From the NCBI GenBank assembly GCA_013400155.1, contig VXBM01000002.1:1056852-1120851 (forward strand): 64,000 nucleotides of DNA, given 5' to 3'. This document shows positions 1-14,000 of this stretch, in pieces (the first letter of the stretch is position 1; every line of letters begins with the position of its first letter). This DNA comes from Helopsaltes ochotensis. Lineage: Eukaryota; Chordata; Aves; Passeriformes; Locustellidae. The notes below the pieces were generated by a model, which was not told the origin of the DNA, made no database searches, and saw nothing but the letters and a program-made list of their open reading frames with translations. Both the position numbers and the translations under genes were made by a program.

Positions 1-3000
1 GAAGAGACATCTAGGACTAACGAAAGAGATCTGGAGTCAGTAACAAAAGCTAGACTGTAAAATGCAGTTAAGCACAAACAGCAGTATTCTCACTTCTGAA
101 ATTGTCTCATTGCTTGCCCTGCTCTCACACAATAAAATTCTATATATTTGCACACACACAGAGAGCTCAAATCATGAGCCACCATCTTCCAAGCCATCTC
201 TCATGTTTTCTTACAACAAAGGCTCACAGGGTAAGCAGAACAAACTCAGCTGGAATCCTTGGCCAAACATTTCTTTTTTGTCCATGCCTAACCAAAAGTA
301 ACCTTTCTGGGATGACTGCAGCTTCAAGAATTTCTAGAAATCAACTTCAAGTGGCTCAAGGTACCTTCCAGAAACCCAATTGAATCATATCCAGCATGAA
401 AAAATGTAAATCTATTTACACCCAAAAGAATGGAAAGGGTTTGGGATTTTTAGGTGTTTGCTTTTTAAATGAATCCCACCTTCTAGCAAAAATTCCCTAT
501 TTTGACAGCTCTAACTTTAAATGCTACAGTTACATTTAACAAAATAACAGAAACAAACATTTACTTTGTTTGTACGACTTTGTAAACAAAGGTAAGACAT
601 AAGTGACTAGTCGAGCAGTGACATTCAATGTCCTAAAAATAATAAAAGAGATAGGTTAAGGTACATGCAAATGAAATCTTAATTCTTTGTCCATAAGCTA
701 AACTGGTTATATCATGCATATGGCATGCTCTGCCCTTGCAGATATGGCCCAATATGTTGAATTATTTATGTAAATTGTTTGGACCGTAAGAGAGATTTAA
801 TACTAAGTCAGACAGGTGTATTTGAACGATTTAGAAGTGCTTTTATGAGTTTTCCACATGAGTAACTTCTCCAAGATCTTCACACAAATGGAAACAGGAT
901 GTCACAAGGCCAATTGATTCTACATGAACCATTTCCACAAATCTCTCACATCTCTAAGTACCCTGTAAGTGTTTAAAATGCAAGTCTGAAACTTAAATTT
1001 CTGTAGCAAAGCTGCAAAAGAACCAAAGGATAACATTCCAGATAAGAGTCAAAAGATGTAGAATTCATGTAACTTCAAATCCAGATGTCTATCTAAGTGT
1101 CACTTCTGGGAACTCTTAGAGAATGTTTCTGAAAGCCAAAAAACCTGCAATCACATTCCATTCTTCTTGTTGTCGGAAACCTGAATGAACGTGAAATACG
1201 AATTCAACTTCCTCTGAAATGAACAGCATGTTCACAATGAAAACACAAACCCACTATGCTTTTTTGAATGCTGCTGTGTCAAAACACAATTAAGTCCTGC
1301 AAGAAAAATCTGTAGTAGGTAAGTGATGATGCTTGAAGCTGAACAGCAGCATTCAAGATGGAACACAGCTTCTGTCAGAAGGAAAAAAGTAGCAAAAAGA
1401 GCAAGACTTTAGAGTATTGAGTAAGTGTGCAGATGCTCAAACACAAAATACGGAGAAGAGACAATGGATGACAGGATCCTTGCCATTATTAGCAATACTA
1501 CAACAGCTGCAGAACTCACTATCACCAGACCTGTGACTGAGTACTAGAAGTCAAGAGGACAAAAAATGGGTCAAAATGAATTTATCTCAAAGAATTTGAT
1601 TATTCAGAAGGAAGTGCTGCAAATCAAGAAACAGCTTGCATTCACCAAAACTGAACTCTTACAGCTAAGAAGTAGTAACAGTGACTGCCCCTAAGTGAGG
1701 TAAGCTTTATCTATTATGCTGCTTGCAGGCTAGGAAATGAGATTCAACCCAAACATATCACAGTAAACAGGAGGCTGAGTTTGGAGGAACATTACATGTT
1801 CATCATGGCAAAAGTAAAGGTCATTGCATAATCTGATAGATAAACTTGCCATAGATAATCTAGAACTGAAGATGAAATCAGAAGCAGTAAAATCAAAAGC
1901 AGCAAACATCCCAGCAGCTTGAGTAGAGCATCCTTGAAAATGAGAGATGATACTAAGAGAACAAGGTGTGAATGAACTTGAACTGTAGCTGCTCCACCCT
2001 CAGAATCAAGGCTCAGTAAATGTATGTACTTCCATTACATGCTTTCCTCCTCTCACCGTATTTTGGAGTAAAAAGAAGTTTAGCTACCAGAGAGCAAAGC
2101 AGCTAATAAATTCCTTTGGCAAAGACTCACTTTATGTAGTTACATGCAACAGAAGACATTCAAAGCATATTTTGCCACTCTATACCAATAAAGTCACTGG
2201 CAGAAAAAAAATGTAACTTACTTGAATATTAAATAGATCAGGATTGTATGCTTCAGTGAACACTCAAAAGAATGACAAAACCTTTTAATTTCAGAAGGTG
2301 AGATCAGGTTCAGAACAAAATGGGCTTTGACATCAGCCCATATACATCACCATTTACTCACTACTCTAGCTTGGGATGACACTGATAGACTGGAGCAGGG
2401 AAGAAATGTTGCACGTGAGCAGCAAAGAAACACTGCGTCACGTATGTGAAACTCCTGGTAAGCCTCTCTTCAACGGAGACAGCCCCCAAAAAGCTGCCAA
2501 TCAATGCTGTAAAGCAGAGAACATTATCAAAAAGGGCCTTTGACTACAATATTGGAAGAAAAGACCAGACCTGCTGTCTAAAAGATGCAAGAAGAGAATA
2601 TCACAGCTTCAATGCCTGAAGGAAAAGGTCTGGTCAGATCCTTGTTTGCTTACATACCAAAATAATCCCAAGCTGGACTGGGTTCAATTTTCTGGTCCAC
2701 AATGATGTATCAGTGAGCCAAGGCAGTATAGGATACCTGCTCACTTTCAACTGCCCTGCAACAAAAATGTCTGCTGTCAGTTCATTTAAAAATATGTTAA
2801 TGGTTGTGCAAAGCAGAGAGTTGAGCAATTAGAAGAGTACTTGCATAGTTATTAAATCTTACTTCCTCAGCACAAGGTGGATCACCAAATAAAACAAGGA
2901 GACTTATGTAGAGTAAAATTTTAAAAAACAAATTCTGCTGGAACATCCCCAGTTAGGTTATCTGTATTACTAATGGCAGGATTCTGGTCCAAAGACAGGC

Positions 3001-5058
3001 TCTGTAACAGTACACAGAGTTCATGGAACATGTCTGATCATTAGCAATAAAGATGAGTTTTAAAACACATACAGACAATCCAGTATATAATAAGATACCA
3101 TCCAATAATCAAAAGATACCATCTGAGAGATGCAAAGGAAGATCCAAAAGTGCTCAAGATTGTAACTGAGTCATTGTTTCCAATGATGAAGTGATTCTGA
3201 AGAGCCCCATAAACAAGTCATTGAATTGGAAAAAACGTTCAGAGATCGAGAAACTATACAGCAGAAGTTACGAATATTGTCTGCAAGTTCCTCTTCCTCC
3301 AAAGCAACCAAAGAGTACCACTAAGAATCAGCCCACAAGAAGATGAATATTTTTGTTTGTACTCTGTACAGCAAATTATGAATTTAAATATCTGCTACAC
3401 AGGTATACTCATACTCTTCAGTTTAGCAATTATATATTCATGTCAAAAGTATCAGAGAACTAGTATATGGAACAATACAGGAGTTACTGAAATGGATGAA
3501 GTCTGCAAGCCTGAAAGTTTCAAAAAGCACCATCATGAATTTTGTATCACTTCATGTGGTACCAGTAACTAATTTTATGTCGGCATCAGAACTCTCAAAA
3601 ACATTGGCTATCTGCACCTGTACTACTCTAACATCGTGCACAAACAAACCTACATATACTCTTGACTTTACTTCAAATCTTTTCAGTGCTCACCCATCTG
3701 CTTCTGAGTAATATATACATCCACATATCCAAATTTCTTACGTATTTCCATGTCTCTGTAACGTATTTAAGACAGCAAGATCCTTTTGCAGTACTGAGAA
3801 CAGCCTGCCACAGCTGTATTAGTGTATAAGCTGTACATCTCCAGCCACCATTTAACACATCTATAACCTTTGCTTCCATACACTTCAGCAAGTGTTGATT
3901 CCCAACACCCAATGTCAGCTCCAAATACAAAAGCTAACATTTCCACAAGTATCATAGCTCTACACCTTATATTGTCATTGTTTGAGTTTCACTGAAAGCT
4001 AAACTACTAAAGGACCCCCTCTTAATAGCCACTTTATGGAAACTAAGAAAGAAAATACATAATAAATATGAAATAATCTATTTGGGATATCTCCAAAACT
4101 CAGTGAAAGCTGATTTAGGCTTAGAGGCCTAAGAACTTATCACTCTGTTAGAAGAGCTCTCACCGTGCATCAGACTAGCTAAACTCCTTTTGGAATCCTG
4201 TTAAAGGTTAGATGGACTCTATCAGGGGTAAAACATTTTCTTGTATCTTTTAAAATATTTCTTTGCAGTCTAATTGAAATATGTGATTCTGTGTTCTGAA
4301 ATGGTATGAAGAAAACACTAATGTTTGATTTAACTCACACACCTCTAAACCTTGAATTAAGGCATAAACAGGCTCATAAATGAGCCTGTAAAGCCTCAGA
4401 AACTGTCCCAGGATAATCAGGGAGGGCTTGGTATGTTTGATTCGTCAAAGGTTTCAAAAACCCCAAACTAACATAATTTGAAACACAATCTCCACAATAT
4501 TGCAGGGCTCTTTTTCAAATCCTTAACAAACCCTGATTAATACATACTAATTCCTCTTTGAAAATCTGAATAAAAAAGCTAATACAAACCAATATGCCTT
4601 TGTCATATGAAGAACAAAATTTTTAAAATAATTCCTAATTGTTTTAAATATTAAGACTGAATTTGTCCAACTTCAGTAAAGGACATTTCTTTTTGTATTC
4701 ATATGCATATTACATAAAGAACATAAACCACTAATTTGATAAAGCTAGTATTAAGTAACAATCTCATTGTATATGGACAGGTCAGAATTGAGAAGTTCCA
4801 ACATTGCAACAATTATTTATGTCTCTCCAAACTGAAAGCCTTATTTTGTTTCAGCTGCAATAGGTTTTCGTTTTATCTCTTCATTCTTGTAGTTGTGGGC
4901 ATAGCAAGATGAAAAAGCACCAGTACAGTAACGGCCTGTGTTCATCCATACATTTCAAATTCTATGGAATTCGAAAGAACCCAAGTTCAAAGTGCAAATT
5001 TTGGCCATCTATCACTAAATTAATAGAAAAGAAAATTAAGCAGTAAAATAAAACTTAC
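1..5058. other. Left flank: probable ZNF280D intron or 3' region
   Basis: No further ZNF280D exon in the required phase was recognised. Apart from the decayed coiled-coil-like frames at 1.3-3.7 kb described separately, I see only AT-rich unique-looking DNA here. If the gene resembles its mammalian counterpart, about 250 C-terminal codons lie further left. Confidence 0.4.
1560..3325 (+). pseudogene. Possible decayed retrocopy of a coiled-coil protein gene
   Basis: Short protein-like frames follow one another on the plus strand, broken by stops and frameshifts. At about 1568-1690 a frame reads NEFISKNLIIQKEVLQIKKQ and goes on LAFTKTELLQLRSS. At about 3199-3324 another reads EEPHKQVIELEKTFRDRETI then QQKLRILSASSSSSKATKEY. 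Both have heptad-like Leu/Ile spacing and high Glu/Lys/Gln. No splice signals separate them clearly and no parent gene was recognised. A Ser/Thr-rich frame continues to about 3711. It could also be chance in AT-rich DNA. Confidence 0.22.
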
Positions 5059-5095
5059 TGAGACACTTGTGCAGCAGTTGCATTATCTGTGGAAA
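5059..5095 (-). CDS. ZNF280D: ZNF280D coding exon 15 (probable)
   Basis: A 37-base exon from cttattttcag to GTCTCA|gtaagt, phase 1 to phase 2. It encodes VSTDNATAAQVS, in the place where family members continue with a short Val-Ser/Thr-rich stretch. Splice sites are strong and the phase fits, but the sequence is short and weakly conserved. Further 3' exons and the stop codon were not found between 1 and 5058. Confidence 0.6.
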
Positions 5096-8000
5096 CTGAA
5101 AATAAGAACAAAGGATTTAATTAAGAATACTTTAAAACGTGGAAATACAGAAGCACGCACTGTTAAATGCAAGTACACAAATAATGCAACTCAAAATAGG
5201 ACTGCGATAACACAAGAGACATCCACATATAAGTATTTATATACTGTATAAAAAAAGACACCACATGTACTCACCTTTCTCTACAATAACTTGACAAGTA
5301 TGAGTCTGGTTCTCACTCAGATGTGCGGCCATGTCATCCAAGCCAGAAACATCAGCCAGGAAATCACAGTTAAGACACACTACAGTCACACCTCTAGGAA
5401 ATAAAAATCAAAAAGAAAGAGTAATTATAACACAGTCATGGAAACACTCTTCTTAACTTAGACCAACTGGACAGACTATAAAAAAAAAATCAACCTCAAA
5501 TGGGATGATTCACAAAATCATAATCTTACTTTTTCTACTGCAACTAGTATCAGGAAATTCCCATCAATGAGCAGGGCATCTCCATGCTGGATATAGTACA
5601 AAGAACATGACTTTAGACAGAAATTTATCTGTAGAGCATACGTTTCTCTGTTTGGATGGTTGCTTTTTCTTTCCCTGACCCCTCCCCATTTTGCACCTTA
5701 TGAATAATCAAAAAATATTAATAACAAAAAATTTAAACTCCTCAGAATTAAGTTAATAAATAAGTATTTGTCACTGACCAGAACATTGCTATTGGAAAAG
5801 CTAATGGCTTTATTTCTCTGCTCTAAATTGTGGAAATTCAAGAGGTTATAATCTCAACTAAGTTATCAGTTCAACACCAGAAAGTAAAAACATAATGATC
5901 TATAACTGAAAAAAGCTGAATTACCGTAGCTTTTCTGAATGCTTCTTAAAGATCCAAAATCTTTTACTTGGACGAGCACTGTGAAAACTAAATATATGAA
6001 AACATTACCACTTAGACTGGTTTTCTTGAATACATTTACTTCCCATAACCCCTTCACTAGTCACGGTACTGCAATTTGCTTATGACAAAACACGAAAATA
6101 GAAGCCTGAACTGAAGTTACTGAACTGCATTAGTCTTAAACATGAAATTGCTTAAAGCTTACCAACTTGTGAATCTCAGCTCTACTTTAAAACACTGGCT
6201 CACTTGTAAATGAGTTTAGGAGGTGAAAAGCTTAACTTTGCTGGCACAGTCCTGCAAGAACATACTTTTATTGCTTCCATCAGCAGTTCAGCTTTTGAAG
6301 AACCATGGCTGTAGCTACAGAGTGCACCACAAAAGAGCTAAAACTTGGCTGAACTTGTGCTTCTCAAAGAGACGGCTTTCAATGAGAAAGGAAATTTTCC
6401 GACAATCTCTAAGTTGTCTCTTACGCAGGTTAAGTATGTGCCAACACTGTTCTCTCCCACAGAACAACGTCCAGGCAGCTGAGTACAGGGACTGCTCCTC
6501 TACGAACGCCCTCCCTCTAACAGTCTTCCTCCTCACCATCACTTTTTCCTTACACTCATCAAAGACATGATGATAGGTGCTTCAAAGGATCAGAGTAGAA
6601 GATGCATTAGTGCACCAAGGGGACAAAAGATTGGTGATTTTACTGCATGGATGAATTTGACCTGCAATCCACACCACTGGCAACAAGAGGAACAATTTAC
6701 CTTAGATCCCTCTTTCCCCTTCTAGAATAAATTTTTCTTCTACAGTTGGAACTAAGCACATTATTCTATTTATTTTAAACAGGCAAACAATAGATTACAC
6801 ACATAAAAGCATGGAAACTTTTTCAGCCTAGGACTTCCATGAGCATTGAAATTAGTATGAATAGGTCAATAGATACAAAGTATATCTAAAAACTTAGGCC
6901 ACAGATTCAGGAATTCTAGCGTTCACAAATGCCAAGACATTTTTTATGTACATGAATTCAGAAAGAAAATCATATTCACTATTTTCCACAATACAGTTGG
7001 CTTCTTCAGGGCACTGCATTAACAAGTAGGTTTTAAAATTTTTGTTTTACTGTCACTGCTACATGATCTGTATCTAATTATTGCATAGTACAATTCTATG
7101 GCTCTGAAAATGAATGCATTTGTTTTCTTAACAGACTTTTTTACAGCTGTCATCACTTATACCCTGCACTGCCCCACAACTGGTAACAAAATGAAATGTT
7201 ATTTCTATGGATGACCAGAAGTAGTGTAAGGAAAAGTATCTACTAGGGTTTGCTATTTGAGACATCCTTTAAATCAGAGTACAGACTTCACTAGCAATAG
7301 CTGTGGCCTGTATGCATGTAGCACTTGTAAAATCTGATGAGCCATTCAATCTGAAACCCAGGGAACATGCAATAATTGGTCACTATTTGCCAGGTCTGGC
7401 TGAAGTGATTATGGAAGATCCCATGGAAACTCCGAAGCAAACGTATAATACTGCCTGAACCATTGGATTTTTAAAGTAAAACTAGAATGTGGAGTTGAAG
7501 TCCTCATTAAAAAGCAAAAAATCCAACCATACGCATTTCCCTGCCAGTCTGAGGACTGAATTCAAAATTCACCTAACAAACACTTCACACCTTACATGAA
7601 CTTAGGAAGTATTTACTAAACCAGTAAAAACTTGGAAGAATTCTTACTTCACCATGTGATTCACGTAGGCTTTGCTACAGCTGGTGTTGTATCTGCATAA
7701 ACTACAGTGGACGTAAGCAGGAAAGTGATTTGCAAAATCTTTTATTTCCGAGAAACACTCGATGCATTTGTGAGTTCCCACACGATACCTAACAGTAACA
7801 TGAAAAAATTATCAGTTAACAGCAACACTTTCAGTAGAGAGAGCTATTTCTAACTTTCTGCTTTAAGTAAGTAGCAAGCTTGCCTATACTAGAAAAAAAA
7901 TGAGGAACTTAAAAATGCATCAGCTAAATACTTATAAGTTACACTAGCACAAATGAAGAAAACTTGGCTTTTACTTGAACTGTGGTTTTATTATGATCCT

Positions 8001-11000
8001 AATAAAAAAGTGAAAGTTACTGTAAACATCCGTTACTGGCCACTCCTGGAAACGAAAGATAATTCAGTGGATGAGAATCTCCAACTTGAGCTGCTGCTCT
8101 TGCCTCTATGCACTTGAGAAGCAATTCCAATCACCATTTCCATCCATCAACACACAGAAAAAGCCTTTGGCTTTTCTGTCACCCCAATATTACCCACAAG
8201 CTTTGAAACATCTACGAAGCAAGAATATAAGCCTGCTCTTCCCCAGATTTGCTGACTGGTTTTGAATCTCTCTCAGAGCTACACACTGAGGAAGTTAGAA
8301 ACTGGAGGGGTGACATCTTCCACCTTTGACAAAGAAAAATGCTAATTCATCATATCCAATGAAATTACGCTCCAGTGTAATAGAGTCCGTAAAACACGTA
8401 ACATAAGGACAGCAAATCCCAATAAATTCTGAAGATAAGGACAGCATTCTCCCAATACTTTGCTTTTATTTCTTTATTTTTTTTTAATTACCTCCCCAAG
8501 GGGGAGGGGAAGGGGAGGGAGAAGGGGAGGGGGAAAAAAGGCTCCAGGCAGAGAAAAATTCTATAAGTGGCACAGAAGTTTCAAGAACACTTGTCCTTCC
8601 ACCATAAAGTAATCTGCCACCATCAAAATCGGTCAATGAATATTCAGAATTACAACCACAATTCCAGTATGTGGAAAGTTTATGCACATCTTCTGTATTA
8701 CAGCATTGAAGTTATTGAAAGACCATTAAAAGATCAGTTATTTATGTTCAAAGCGTACTTAAAGACAATTTTAATGCTAGTATTTTACCTTAGATTATGA
8801 AATGCTATATTAGTAGGCTCTCTTTTTTTCCTGCTGTTCGTCCATGCATTTTGTTTCTTCGGTGTAGATTGTTTTGATTTTCCTCTTGACTTAGTTGTAT
8901 TAGATTTGTTATGATTTTTAGTGGTTGTATTTTTAGCTTTAGGTGATAACTGAAATGTGGAACTGCTTGTACTAACAGAAGATGTAGCTGATGGTCCTGA
9001 CTGATGAGATCCCAAAGATGCTCGAATAGTCACCTACAAGTACGAAATAAAAATCTGTTTAGATTTAAGCTCCGCAAATTCTCACTTCTATTTGTCTCAA
9101 ACTTTAAGCCACTTTACAACACAGATCATAGCATAAGAAACTCTCCTGATTAAAGATTACTTTGAAGAATACAAAATACTGAAAATATTGATGGACTACA
9201 GTTAACTTCTAACAGCCAACTGGACACTTAAAAAGTTTGTTTTAGTTGAAACAGTTGGTCATGACAAAATATACTGTTTTCTTTCCAGAGCTGAAACTGG
9301 CAAGATCCTACCTTCTTAAATGAAAAAAAAATGCAGTGGAAGTGTCAGGCCAATCAGCCCTACTAAAAAGAATATCAAACCATCCCATCAGTGCCTGGAT
9401 TTCACAAAAAAGTCCTGTGTCTTGCTGCCTCATGATGAGCCCTTCAGATATTTTTCTTCATCCTAGAAGTCCAAGGAGTAATTCTGGCTTCTGACCTCTT
9501 ATCTGGTATTCTCAAACTCCTTTGTCAAGCTCTCAAAATGTGGTTTTGACTCACAACATGACTCCTAATTCTGTTTCTTGCCCATACTCCTAAGTTTCGA
9601 AGCACCTTGTCTTCTAAATCTGGTTCCAGGTTTTTCAGTATTATCATTTGCATCCTGTCAAGGTCTACTAGCATGAATTTTAACATAATCTAAGCTTTTA
9701 TTAAGTCATGAAGACACTGAAATCTTTAAAAACTTGAGATATCATCACAAAGAATTAGTGCTTTACATTCCTTCTGCCAAGCAAGACAATCAACAGCAAC
9801 TGAAGTAATTTCCCCTTTTCTGATTCTATAGCAAATGAACTGTGAAGACTTCTCTTCTTCCTTGCAACTGAAAGGACATGTATTTTAACATTCTACTAAA
9901 AAACGGTTGGAAGAACTCCCAGAGTCTACAAGAAAATCTTAGTATAAGCAGTTCCTTCTTAAGAAATGGAAGAATGACTTAAAAACAGCGTAAGTGTTCT
10001 GAGGGGGCCCAAGTTTTCCTCATATACCTTTAAATACTGAACTTAAAGTAGACCTGGTGAACCCAGTTTTAAGCATATTTATTCTATGGAGAAGTAGGTC
10101 TTGCATTTTATATAGCTTTTTGCCACCACCTTCCATAAGTTGAAAATCTTTCACATGAAATGATGCAGAGGCACAAGAAAGCATAAATGAGAAGGGACAA
10201 ATTAACCATCAGCTCAAGAAAACAGCAGCTGTGGCTGGACTACTGGCAAGTATGTAGGTGTATGGAACAATGGGACAGAAAGCAAAACCATGCTTCAGCA
10301 GGAAGAAACCATAAATTGTGCCTGGTAGTTCTTCAAACAGGTACATTTTTTAGACACACACAAAACAATACAACCCCAAAACTTTGTTCAGGAAAAGAAA
10401 GGAGAAAAGCACTTCTTTCTATTCTACTTTTTTCTCTATCAAGACTTTTTTTCCTTTGTCCCCTTAAGTCTTCCTGCATGAACACTCACCTTTGTTCCAG
10501 GAGGCAAACCTTCTAATTGCTTGGGTTTCCTAAATGTTCGGTGATGCTGAGTCTTGTGATCCATTTTTTCTTTGCACGTTAAAAACTGTAGTCTGCATTT
10601 AGCACAACGGTATATTCCCTTTTTCTTTTAAAGACAAATTACAATCTCTAGTAAGCATGGATGATATAACAAAACTCTAGCCCTAGCTTGTCTCAAGCAA
10701 TGCTCATGCAGTGCCTAAAACACCAACTAAACAAACAAACTCCTAATACGATACAAAGACAAGATACTCTGTAGGAATTAGGTACTTGAAAATGCAAGGC
10801 ACTACGGTTACTGAGAGGAGGAGGAATCAGATTCCCAGTTATAAGACACTTGATTGTCTTTTTCTTTATTTGAACTAGTGGCAGGTTTGCCAGTAACCTC
10901 AAAAAAACGCAGAACCAAATTACTACTACAATGTGATGAAGAAACCAAATAGCAAGAAGGTTCTTCCAAGGATATTTATAAATTATTTTAAACAGGGAGC

Positions 11001-14000
11001 TCCTATCACACAAAAACAAGACAAAGTCTAACAATTCCCTTAAAGACTTCTGAAATTTTTCTAGTGTATTCTTATAAACTGTTCTTACCCAGTAACAGTC
11101 ATACAAATCGGAGGGAGATTCCTTACACGCATTTAACATTTTTCTAGCATTAAGGACAGAAAAGACCTGCTTACCTGATGCTTCATGTAATGATGCATAT
11201 ACGGTGCTCCAATTTTAATAACTTTGAGGCAAAATGGGCATAGCAAATGTTTTGTGTTTTCATGAACTGTTCTAAAATGTGTTTCTACATCTGAAAAAGC
11301 TGAGGATCTGTAGTTGCACACCTAAAATAAGAAGTTTGATTTTCTTGTTACAAGTTCACTGACAGTGAAGACAGGGGAGTGGTGTAATCTAAATATGAAA
11401 GTCACTGAGATACCTGGCAAACATACGGCATTTCACCTGGCTTATGATTGTCTTTCATATGTTGCAAAAGAACTTGCTCTGTTTCAAATGATAATTCACA
11501 GATTTTACAAATCGCTAGAAAAAGTGAAAAACAAGAAAAAAGTAAAAATTTGATAGGGATCATATGTACAGAAATTATAATACATACATATATATATGAA
11601 ATGTGTATATCACTAAAGGTAAAGCAATCTAATGATTATTCTACTCTTTAGAAGAAATTCCCTGTATGGTTTCAGAAAGCCAGGAAGGCAAGGGCCTTAA
11701 ACATGAGGTCTGAATGTAAAGCTTTCAAATAAAAATAAATGAACAAAAAATGCAAGGAAAAATCCCAAAAGCTTTTTAAAATACTTTTTTGCACATATAT
11801 TGCTCTCAAAACAAAAAAACCCCCAGTGCTCCGTTCCTATATTAAATCTCACTATTATTGTTATTCAAGTACAATATCTTTCTTCTGAAATTACAATCCA
11901 GGAATAGAAGCTGTGAAGTTTCTACAAATCTCAGCCTAGAAAAGAAATTCAGTGTGATAGGACCCAACTCACTGGACGACTCGTAAAGCGTGTGTGTACT
12001 CTCGATGTGGCACTGCAGCTGGAACGGCGTGGGGAACTGTCGGTAACAGTGCTGGCAGGTGGTGTGGCTTTCCCAACTTTCATTGCTTTGCTTCTCAAGT
12101 TCCAAGTGATGTTTCATGTGGTTCATAAACCTTTAAATTATAGTGAACAGATGCAAAACAATACATTTTAACATTCCCTATATATATGACATGCAAGATG
12201 TACAGAATTCTTTAGAAATTTTATTCTGTAAGGACTTCTCAATTTTAAAACAAAAAAATTAAGTAATAAGTTTGTTCAGGAAACAAACTTAAAGCGGACT
12301 AGAAAGTTTGACTTTAAGGAACACACATTAAGTCTAAAACATGTTCTAAGACTAAATAATCTATTACATTTCTCATGTTTGATTAGACAAAATTCTTGCC
12401 TTGAAATACAGGGAAATAAGTAAAGACAACAGGAACACATCAATTGCTCACACTTTTCACCACCAGCAATCTCAAAGCCCCATTCTGAAACACATGTAAC
12501 TTCAGCTCTGCTGAAAACTATTAAGCAGCAAGAAAGTATCTGCAATTTGGACATGACAGCTTTATGCGAATCCACAGTAGGAGTTCCTGGAACTTTCTTT
12601 GTCTAACACATTTAGGCCTGACATTGAATTATGAAGGACAGTTATCAAAAACACCACTGTGCAGCCAACATCAAAAGAGTGGGAGAAACTGGTACGGTAC
12701 TACTTGAAGTTACCAGCTTTTCCTTATTAATCTGTCTACCTATCTGAAGTAGGAAACTATTCTGGCTGAGAAGTCCAGGCACCCATGACAGCATCAGCAG
12801 GTCACTGTTACAGGTGGAGCAGCACAAGGACTGGTTAGCTGCAAACCCACTCTAGTTCAGCTTCCAAAATTCCTGTTTTGAATGTACTTCATTTTAGTAC
12901 AGCCAGAGGAACTATTGAAAGTCACAATCACAAAAGGAACGTAGACCTTGAAACTGGAAAAAACAAATGAGCAAGAAGAATAGTCTCTCAAGCTCAAACT
13001 ATCACGCAGTTGCTTCAAAAACAGAAACAAGAAAACCAGAAAAAGCCAACTTAGTCTATCCAGTTTTCTAAGCAGACAAAAGAAACTGACACGATTACTG
13101 CATAATGCCTTAACAGAAAATTATTGCAATGCTATGTTCACTGACAGATCTTTTAAAGTAAGCAGGAAATTGCCATGATGAATCGCTTTCTGCTTTTCTG
13201 AATTTCAGTCAAAAAATTTACATTTGAATCAGGAAGGTAAGACATATTTATTTTGTCCACTATATATAAAGGTGCAAAACACACCTTGGAATAAAAATTC
13301 TTAAATTATAGAGCTATGGAATAAAGCTACAAGGTTACAGTCAAAATTAATATAGTTAAAGTCAATGCTACAGAAATTAAAAAAAAAACAAGGGCTCATA
13401 CATTCTTAATGACTTGCTCTTGAACACATAGACACCACAGCACCAATTGCTTACAATATAATGCTGACTAGAAAATAGTGCCTATTTAATGATTAATAGC
13501 AAATGTCATTGTTTTAATTACAGAAAACTTGTTTTTTTCAATAATATGTGTCTAATGTTAGCATAAACCTGCTCATTTTAACTTGCAGACTGTGCCCTTT
13601 GAAACAATAGTCCATTTTTCAATTTTACATTCTGCTACTTCAGCTTCCCTTGAACAGTGCATGTAAAAAAGTTCAGTGACCTTAACTTCCAAAGGAACGA
13701 TGACACAAACTTGTCTACCTACTAAAACAGCTTACTGGAGTTTTATCAGCATTTGGAAGTAAAATTACTCCAACAAAATAACAGATGTTACATAAGTGAA
13801 CTACTGACTATTAGTCATTGTGTGTCCCTGAAGGGAATTAACACTCGCATCCACCAATATTGCCATCAATCCAGATGGCAAATTGTAAAATCCTTTGTGT
13901 TGCCCTCTCTAACCCCAAAGTCCTACAACTGCTCCGATCAAAACTCTATGTTTATGTTAGACACCACTAAAATTCGTACTCTAATCTGTAAAAGGTTTCC

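Noticed and set aside
7653..7788. Alternative donor ATG|gtgaag for ZNF280D exon 12
   Set aside because: It would end in phase 0, while the next exon needs phase-2 entry; the gtaaga donor five bases on fits.
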